In this document: in pieces, positions 59,557-64,000 of the stretch
How positions within the stretch are numbered: position 1 is the first letter of the stretch
Layout of the letters: every line of letters begins with the position of its first letter
NCBI GenBank assembly: GCA_004557455.1
Contig: SFDX01000006.1
Coordinates: 14,254-78,253, forward strand
DNA length: 64,000 nucleotides
Origin: Akkermansia muciniphila
GTDB taxonomy: Bacteria > Verrucomicrobiota > Verrucomicrobiia > Verrucomicrobiales > Akkermansiaceae
Direction: 5' to 3'
Made by a program: the position numbers and the translations under genes
Notes under the pieces: model-generated
Databases searched by the model: none
What the model was told of the DNA's origin: nothing
Seen by the model: the letters and a program-made list of their open reading frames with translations, nothing else

Positions 59557-59763
59557 TTAATCAATGAAATAGCCCTCCTCGTCCAGCTCCTCCTCGTCCA
59601 TAGCCTCGCGCTCGTCCAAGTATGCGCAGAACTCTGCGTAGTCATCCATCTTGGCTTTGTCCTCGGCATCAGCTTCAGCATATTCTTCATCGGTGAAAGG
59701 ATTGCTGCTGGCCTTGCGCTCCTCGTGCTCCTTCAGAAGATTCATTATTTTCTCGTTAGTCAT
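59557..59763 (-). CDS. small acidic protein, 68 aa
   Basis: A 68-residue, highly acidic, helix-prone protein starting MTNEKIMNLLKEHEERKASS and ending in a Glu/Asp-rich segment. It has its own promoter 28 bases upstream and the fibre gene follows 7 bases after its stop. I do not recognise a family. Small acidic proteins next to fibre genes are often assembly chaperones, but that is only a suggestion. Its clean start and promoter support it over the overlapping frame. Confidence 0.65.
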   Translation of the reverse strand: MTNEKIMNLLKEHEERKASSNPFTDEEYAEADAEDKAKMDDYAEFCAYLDEREAMDEEELDEEGYFID

Positions 59764-59791
59764 TGGCGTTTATTATTCTGTTTACGGTTAA

Positions 59792-59820
59792 AGTATAGCA
59801 TACAGGGCACAAAAAGTCCA
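59792..59820 (-). promoter_or_regulatory. promoter of the small acidic protein and fibre genes
   Basis: -35 TGGACT (59815-59820), 17 bp, -10 TATACT (59792-59797), 28 bases before the ATG at 59763. It suggests that the fibre unit can be transcribed separately from the upstream tail-like genes. Confidence 0.55.
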
Positions 59821-59991
59821 GCTTTTTCTTCATTTATTTTCAAAAAATTATGATACTTGATCGGATAACAAACGAATAAGTGCGGATAGGCTTGTAGCCA
59901 ATTTTGTTCTGAAGCCCCCTCAAGGCAAGAAATCCTCGTAACTGAGGTACAGGGTAGCCGTTATGACTTTTGTCGAACTTTTTTCTGAGCA

Positions 59992-61206
59992 TCAGGGACG
60001 CAGTCGCAACCTCGTAACAGAGGCAGAGGCGTAATCCAGCTCTTCCTGTTGCCAATTATGGCGGGGCCACTTGTAGCAACCGTTCTCCCCGCCCGGCTCA
60101 AAATCCACGAGGACGATTTCTGCCTGTGGGAAATCCTGACGGAGGAGGTGATAAGCAATCCAGCCCGTGCTAGGGATAAACCCGGAAGCGCGGTAGGCTT
60201 TGAACCAAGGGCGCTCGGCAGCTAAATCGGAATCCTGAGGTAGGAGGAAATCCTCCCACGCCGAAGAGAGAGCCAACTCCTGCCCTGCAGGAAGGAACCA
60301 AGCGGAGGAAGAGTTCGGCAGGGCGGCTGCATTGCGGCGGCACAGAAGAATGCGGCGGCAGGAGCGAGGCAGAGCGGGCTCATCCACCGCCCTATTGAGC
60401 AACACAGCCACATCATCTTCCCCCGGAAAGAAAGACGACAGGTTCTTACCGGGAGCATTGGAAAAGATGAAAAAACGATGCACCGGCTGATCGAGCGAAA
60501 ACTGCGTGAGGAATCGGCAGGGCGGGAAGAGCTCCGGCGCGGCACAAGTGGCCCCTCTATCCGCGAAGAGCTCCGGGGAACGGAAAGAGCTCGGGGAAAG
60601 CTGTTGCAGGAAGAGCGGCATGCGAAAGAGACCGTAGGCCCGCAGGGGGGAATAGCGGCAAATACGAGAGACTGCCAGATCCGTCACCCCATTTTCCACG
60701 ATGGCTTGGACGAAAGGAAGGAAAGCGTGACGAAACACCAGCAAAGCGTGACTTCCCTTGTTTTCTGCCCGCGCCGGTACAAGCGGAGTGTAAACGGGAG
60801 CGCAATCCCGCAGAAGAAGAGTTTGGGAACCGCGAACCTTGCTGGCCCCATTCATATCCCCAAGACACAATATGCCACAATCGGGTGGCAGCGGGTGTTG
60901 GCGCAAGAGATCGGACAAGCGATCTGCGGGGTTGAGACATGGGAAGGCATCATCCTCAAAAAGCACGACATAGGGCAAGCCTGCACGATAAGCACCCAAG
61001 AGAACCTCGATGAAATTAAGAGCCAAAGCGGAATAAGCCCGAGGCTCCCCCGCGCGAGTCGGTGTAGGAAGAACGATGGGTGGCACCGGGACAGGCAGAG
61101 ACAGACCACGCTCTCGAAAAGCACGCCGCAGCATGCTCATGCGCCCCGGGTTGACAGAGAAGACGAAAGAATGAGCCGAGAGATTGACCTCAGATGGTAA
61201 TGACAC
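59992..61206 (-). CDS. family 25 glycosyltransferase (LPS-type)
   Basis: A 404-aa protein. The first half matches GT25: SFVFSVNPGRMSMLRRAFRE, a substrate loop, then YVVLFEDDAFPCLNPADRLS with the family E-D-D-A motif, and GILCLGDMN. The second half is unassigned. GTG 61206 is chosen; it overlaps the preceding 86-aa gene by 17 bases and avoids an upstream frame that only mirrors it. GT25 enzymes usually transfer galactose to lipooligosaccharide; inside a phage-like block it could glycosylate fibres or alter the host surface. The 228-bp gap after it (59764-59991) holds only the next promoter and a small hairpin. Confidence 0.75.
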   Translation of the reverse strand: MSLPSEVNLSAHSFVFSVNPGRMSMLRRAFRERGLSLPVPVPPIVLPTPTRAGEPRAYSALALNFIEVLLGAYRAGLPYVVLFEDDAFPCLNPADRLSDLLRQHPLPPDCGILCLGDMNGASKVRGSQTLLLRDCAPVYTPLVPARAENKGSHALLVFRHAFLPFVQAIVENGVTDLAVSRICRYSPLRAYGLFRMPLFLQQLSPSSFRSPELFADRGATCAAPELFPPCRFLTQFSLDQPVHRFFIFSNAPGKNLSSFFPGEDDVAVLLNRAVDEPALPRSCRRILLCRRNAAALPNSSSAWFLPAGQELALSSAWEDFLLPQDSDLAAERPWFKAYRASGFIPSTGWIAYHLLRQDFPQAEIVLVDFEPGGENGCYKWPRHNWQQEELDYASASVTRLRLRP

Positions 61207-61450
61207 GATAATCCAGATTGATGGTGAGGGTTGCGGAAGACGGTGAGAAAGAAGCCGAACCGGAGGTGGAGAGCGAGTGGCGCACCGTGTACTCGGAATC
61301 CACCCACCAGCGAGAAGGGGAATAGATTGCATCCCGGTTGGAGTGAGACACATTGGAATTGAGAGAGGAAGCGACAGCCCGCAGAAGAGCCTGACGGACT
61401 ACATGTTTGAGAGCATCCCGATTCAGCGTTATGAAGGTCGAGTCAGCCAT
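61190..61450 (-). CDS. small phage-like protein, 86 aa, paralogous to the neighbour's C-terminus
   Basis: An 86-residue protein starting MADSTFITLNRDALKHVVRQ. This segment resembles the C-terminal part of the upstream 408-aa protein (ASTFVSLNTAAIEGLVQECA), including the STF-[IV]-[ST]-LN-x-x-A core, so the two share a domain. The rest (YSPSRWWVDSEYTVRHSLST) has no family I recognise. It lies 15 bases after the larger gene, suggesting a partial duplication within a tail or baseplate operon. Confidence 0.65.
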   Translation of the reverse strand: MADSTFITLNRDALKHVVRQALLRAVASSLNSNVSHSNRDAIYSPSRWWVDSEYTVRHSLSTSGSASFSPSSATLTINLDYRVITI

Positions 61451-61465
61451 GGGAAAACGATGAAA

Positions 61466-62692
61466 TCAGTAAGAGACAACGGAGTTTGCCTGAAGATTAT
61501 CAAGAGATCCACCGCCTCCGGTAGAGACACGCAGAGAGCCGAAAGCCGTCTGCTCCAGCAAGCCGGAAACGTTCACCTCCACGGCTATTTCCTGTGCGCA
61601 CTCCTGCACGAGTCCTTCGATAGCCGCAGTGTTCAGCGAAACGAAGGTAGAGGCATTCCGCGCCTCGAGTGTGAAGTAGGTAGTATCGAACTCATAGGAG
61701 GGACAAGAGCAGCCTGTAGAATCCCCCCCGCCGGTGTTACCGCTTTCACCGCTCTTACTCCCCTCGTTACCTCCGCCGGCAATGGTCGGGATAGACAGGT
61801 AGAGCACGCCATCCCGCAGAAAATTAGAAAGGTTAGAAGCATAGCTGCCCTCCGCAGGCAAATACTCCACCTGCACCCCCCGGATACCACCAAGCGTACC
61901 CGAAGAAGCAGGGACAAGACTGCACGAGATAGCCTCCGTTCCATCCGAGAGAGAAATCCCCTCCTCTGCCCGCAGCCCCTTGAAAAAAAAGGTATTGTGG
62001 ATGCGGTTACGAAAAAGCGAGAGAGCCGATGAGTTCGAAGCGAGACGAGCGACCTCCGGAGCCTGCAACGCAACGGGACCGATGTGAGACTGCTCGATGT
62101 AGAAACGGCGCAAATCATTGATGACGGCTGAGCTGACTTTACCGACAGAGATGCAGGAGAGAGCCTCAGCCCCGGAGGAAACAGATTCCGGCAGAACCGG
62201 GTCGGGGGGAACATCCGCCTCCGGAACGGTTGAGATACGCAACCCTGATACGGCCCCAGTAGCAGTACGAGAGATGAGCAGATAGACAGAAAGCTCCCCC
62301 TCCGTCGGCAAGGGTGCCACATCCACCCAGCAATCCGGAGTGCAGCCCGAGCCCTCCGACACCAGATGTACACAAGCCCCCCGGTAGTCCAAGACACGGC
62401 CATCGTGAACCTGTACAAGAGGAGGTAGAGGATCTGCGGCATCGTCTCTACGCAGGATGCGCAACTCGAAATCCCGGTGAATAAACGTGGGCATATCCTC
62501 CTCATTATAAGGGCGCGCCTTGGTATCTCTACCGGGGCCTGCGGTGTAGCGGATGGAGGAAGAGGCGGAAGAAGAGGAAGAGGCACCGGACTTTGCAAGA
62601 GCCTTGAGGCAGTCCAGAGAGCGATTCAACCAATCGGCGGAGAGTACATCACCCTCGCGCACAGGGTCCGGGAAAATGGGTGTGGTGTCCAT
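61466..62692 (-). CDS. phage-like structural protein, 408 aa
   Basis: No family recognised with certainty. The protein is rich in Ser, Gly and beta-strand-type sequence. It starts MDTTPIFPDPVREGDVLSAD, a layout seen in tail-fibre or appendage proteins (DxxxSAxDLN-like), and has a Ser-run linker (SSSSSASSS) and a Gly-rich linker (IAGGGNEGSKSGESGNTGGG). Its last ~65 residues resemble the next gene. ATG 62692 is preferred over an upstream start that overlaps the previous gene; it lies 14 bases after that gene's stop. Confidence 0.65.
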   Translation of the reverse strand: MDTTPIFPDPVREGDVLSADWLNRSLDCLKALAKSGASSSSSASSSIRYTAGPGRDTKARPYNEEDMPTFIHRDFELRILRRDDAADPLPPLVQVHDGRVLDYRGACVHLVSEGSGCTPDCWVDVAPLPTEGELSVYLLISRTATGAVSGLRISTVPEADVPPDPVLPESVSSGAEALSCISVGKVSSAVINDLRRFYIEQSHIGPVALQAPEVARLASNSSALSLFRNRIHNTFFFKGLRAEEGISLSDGTEAISCSLVPASSGTLGGIRGVQVEYLPAEGSYASNLSNFLRDGVLYLSIPTIAGGGNEGSKSGESGNTGGGDSTGCSCPSYEFDTTYFTLEARNASTFVSLNTAAIEGLVQECAQEIAVEVNVSGLLEQTAFGSLRVSTGGGGSLDNLQANSVVSY

Positions 62693-62706
62693 GCGCAACA
62701 ATAGGA

Positions 62707-63570
62707 TTAAGCATAGAGATCGGCATCCCATCCACCAACGCCCGAGAGCATCCATACCGAAGAGACCGTGTAGGTTTTACCATCATCATTGAGAGAGGAA
62801 TTACGTGTGAGCAGGAGCCAGTTACGGCCCGCAAAAGAAGGCGCTCGCCCCGGAGTGCCGATTTTACCGACAGCGCTTGTATCCACTGCACCACTGCGGG
62901 AAACATAGGACTCCGAGAAGGTAGCGGTGGGTGCCTTGTAGGAAGTGATGCCGCGCTTAACAAGCTCCACGAGTTTGCCGCCACCCTTAAGGAGAGAGCC
63001 AAGTGTTTGAGTTATCGGCAGGCCGTCTTTATCTTTCTGCGGCTTACCGGCATTGTCAACAACAGGGACCTTCTCCCACACCCGAGCACCGTCCATGAAG
63101 GCCTTGACGTATTCCAGCAAGGCACCGGAAGTACCGGCAAACTTGGGGTGGCAGAGCAGCGGCTCATCGGTGAGAGAGACCTCTAGCGAGCACTTGTAGC
63201 CGTATTTATTATCGGCGGCAGCCTCCGCAGCAGATTGATCGTTTTCGGAGCCATCCTCGGCCTCATCAGCGGCATCAGTCTCTCCCTCCTCTTGAGACGG
63301 CGTAGTGAAGGTGAGTTTGAGTTGGGTGAGCCCGCCCTCTGCCGAAGTAGCTGTAGCCTTGGATAAGAGGACACCCGGCAACAGGTTAGTGGACGAGCCT
63401 AAGGCCGGAAGGACGGCGGCACTGAATTCTTCATCCAGCTCGCATGTAATGACGGCGGTATCCCCATTCTTGGAGTCGCGTTCAATTTCCAACGATGTGA
63501 TGACGCGGGTACAGTCGCCGTAGGTAATGCGATTTTGCGTGCAAAAGCAGCAGGATGAAGAAGGTGACAT
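62707..63570 (-). CDS. phage-like protein, 287 aa
   Basis: I do not recognise a family. The sequence begins MSPSSSCCFCTQNRITYGDC and continues with strand-rich sequence (SLEIERDSKNGDTAVITCEL) and an acidic Glu/Asp-rich loop (about residues 105-140). The C-terminus has GRNWLLLTRNSSLNDDGKTY and VSSVWMLSGVGGWD. Its order directly before two Ser-rich structural proteins suggests a tail or baseplate component. ATG 63570 is used, the first ATG after the intergenic region; a TTG two codons earlier is the alternative. Confidence 0.6.
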   Translation of the reverse strand: MSPSSSCCFCTQNRITYGDCTRVITSLEIERDSKNGDTAVITCELDEEFSAAVLPALGSSTNLLPGVLLSKATATSAEGGLTQLKLTFTTPSQEEGETDAADEAEDGSENDQSAAEAAADNKYGYKCSLEVSLTDEPLLCHPKFAGTSGALLEYVKAFMDGARVWEKVPVVDNAGKPQKDKDGLPITQTLGSLLKGGGKLVELVKRGITSYKAPTATFSESYVSRSGAVDTSAVGKIGTPGRAPSFAGRNWLLLTRNSSLNDDGKTYTVSSVWMLSGVGGWDADLYA

Positions 63571-63840
63571 GTGCAATCGGTGTATGTCAAAAAGGGAAAC
63601 TAAGGGATGAAATCAGTTTTTTTGTAGTTTCGCGTAGAAAATGCTTGACGTATGTGAGAGAAGTGCAATAATGAAACGTGTTCCCTCTCACGTTTACAAT
63701 TTTCGGCAACGCAGAAGGACTCGTTACAAACTGAAACCTATTCACTCATCGTAATATTATCTCGCATCACATCAGATGTTTTCGTGCCGGTTGGGGCATT
63801 TAACTATTCAAATGAAGTCTGTGCAATTATGAACAAAATA
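63571..63840. other. 270-bp AT-rich intergenic region
   Basis: No gene seen. An inverted repeat gtgagag (63655-63661) / ctctcac near 63684-63690 brackets a plus-strand promoter-like pair (TTGACG near 63645, 16 bp, AATAAT). A 27-codon basic open frame starts with the ATG inside it. Its orientation is opposite to both flanking genes, so a small RNA or peptide is possible but unsupported. Confidence 0.35.
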
Positions 63841-64000
63841 TTACTTCGGCAATGAATGATTGTCGTCAGCGGCATACGCCACCTTCGGATGCTGGAATAG
63901 TTTGGCCACCGTTGTCGGATCCTGGCTTCTTTTTTTCATATGCGCAACGACCTGCTCCTTCAGTTTGCTGCTGCCTCGTGCGGGAGCTCCCCGGTTGAGG
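63841..64000 (-). CDS. C-terminal fragment of an unknown protein
   Basis: The minus-strand frame enters from the window edge and ends at TAA (63841-63843), giving the last ~52 residues: a Lys/Arg-rich helical segment (SKLKEQVVAHMKKRSQDPTT), then VAKLFQHPKVAYAADD and a short tail. It has the same direction as the phage-like block and may be its upstream gene. No family can be assigned. Confidence 0.5.
   Translation of the reverse strand, partial: LNRGAPARGSSKLKEQVVAHMKKRSQDPTTVAKLFQHPKVAYAADDNHSLPK

Noticed and set aside
59550..59690. N-terminal extension of the tail-fibre frame upstream of GTG 59549
   Set aside because: It overlaps the 68-aa gene, which has its own promoter, and encodes a Trp/Arg/Thr-rich segment without fibre character.
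63653..63745. A 27-codon basic open frame on the plus strand near the right edge
   Set aside because: Its ATG is part of the putative -10 element, so the promoter cannot drive it; listed only as a sequence oddity.

Overview
The window looks like a chromosomal segment of a Verrucomicrobiota bacterium, probably Akkermansia-like. This is inferred from the mix of housekeeping genes (purH, pdxJ, galK, speA, rarA, uvrC, trpBA, feoAB), glycan-related genes, exported ankyrin and Sel1 proteins and a fairly GC-rich composition; it was not tested by database search. No rRNA, CRISPR array or transposase gene was seen. A recurrent feature is a strong sigma-70-type promoter (TTGnnn, about 17 bp, TAnnnT) ending only 6-11 bases before the start codon. 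This implies leaderless or nearly leaderless mRNAs and was used to choose many starts.

Layout. 1-12.3 kb: end of a TPR gene, tRNA-Arg(CCU), ferrous iron uptake (feoA-feoB), an alpha/beta hydrolase, then a minus-strand envelope operon exbB-exbD-exbD-like-TPR-GT51 glycosyltransferase-inositol phosphatase, and a VanX-like dipeptidase. 12.3-15.5 kb: an AT-rich island with a gtr-type surface glycosylation cassette, bounded by a near-perfect 75-bp direct repeat of the VanX gene promoter and start. 15.6-25.7 kb: an exported ankyrin protein, purH, pdxJ, an HU-like protein, a galK-sugar/sodium symporter operon, a surface acyltransferase and fabH. 25.8-36.3 kb: a four-gene operon of three giant VgrG-like spike proteins and a DUF6931-like protein. 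36.3-52.7 kb: ankyrin genes, an aminotransferase-like protein, a fused deaminase/ADP-ribosylglycohydrolase, uvrC, speA, tRNA-Arg(UCU), a Cys-rich family protein, a frameshifted fic gene, a glycogen-type GH57/GT4 pair, a DUF3276 protein and a Sel1/ribbon-helix-helix pair. 52.7-57.6 kb: rarA, trpBA behind an attenuator with a Trp-Trp-Trp leader peptide, a long noncoding stretch and a DUF2238 membrane protein. 57.7-64 kb: a minus-strand prophage-like tail-fibre/holin block with an embedded family-25 glycosyltransferase, and a gene fragment at the edge.

The most interesting signals are: (1) three copies of a ~180-bp regulatory module (15.2, 23.4 and 56.4 kb) with a promoter whose spacer is a palindrome, two of them directly upstream of surface-modification genes; (2) the trp leader; (3) the repeat-flanked glycosylation island; (4) the orphan triple-VgrG operon.
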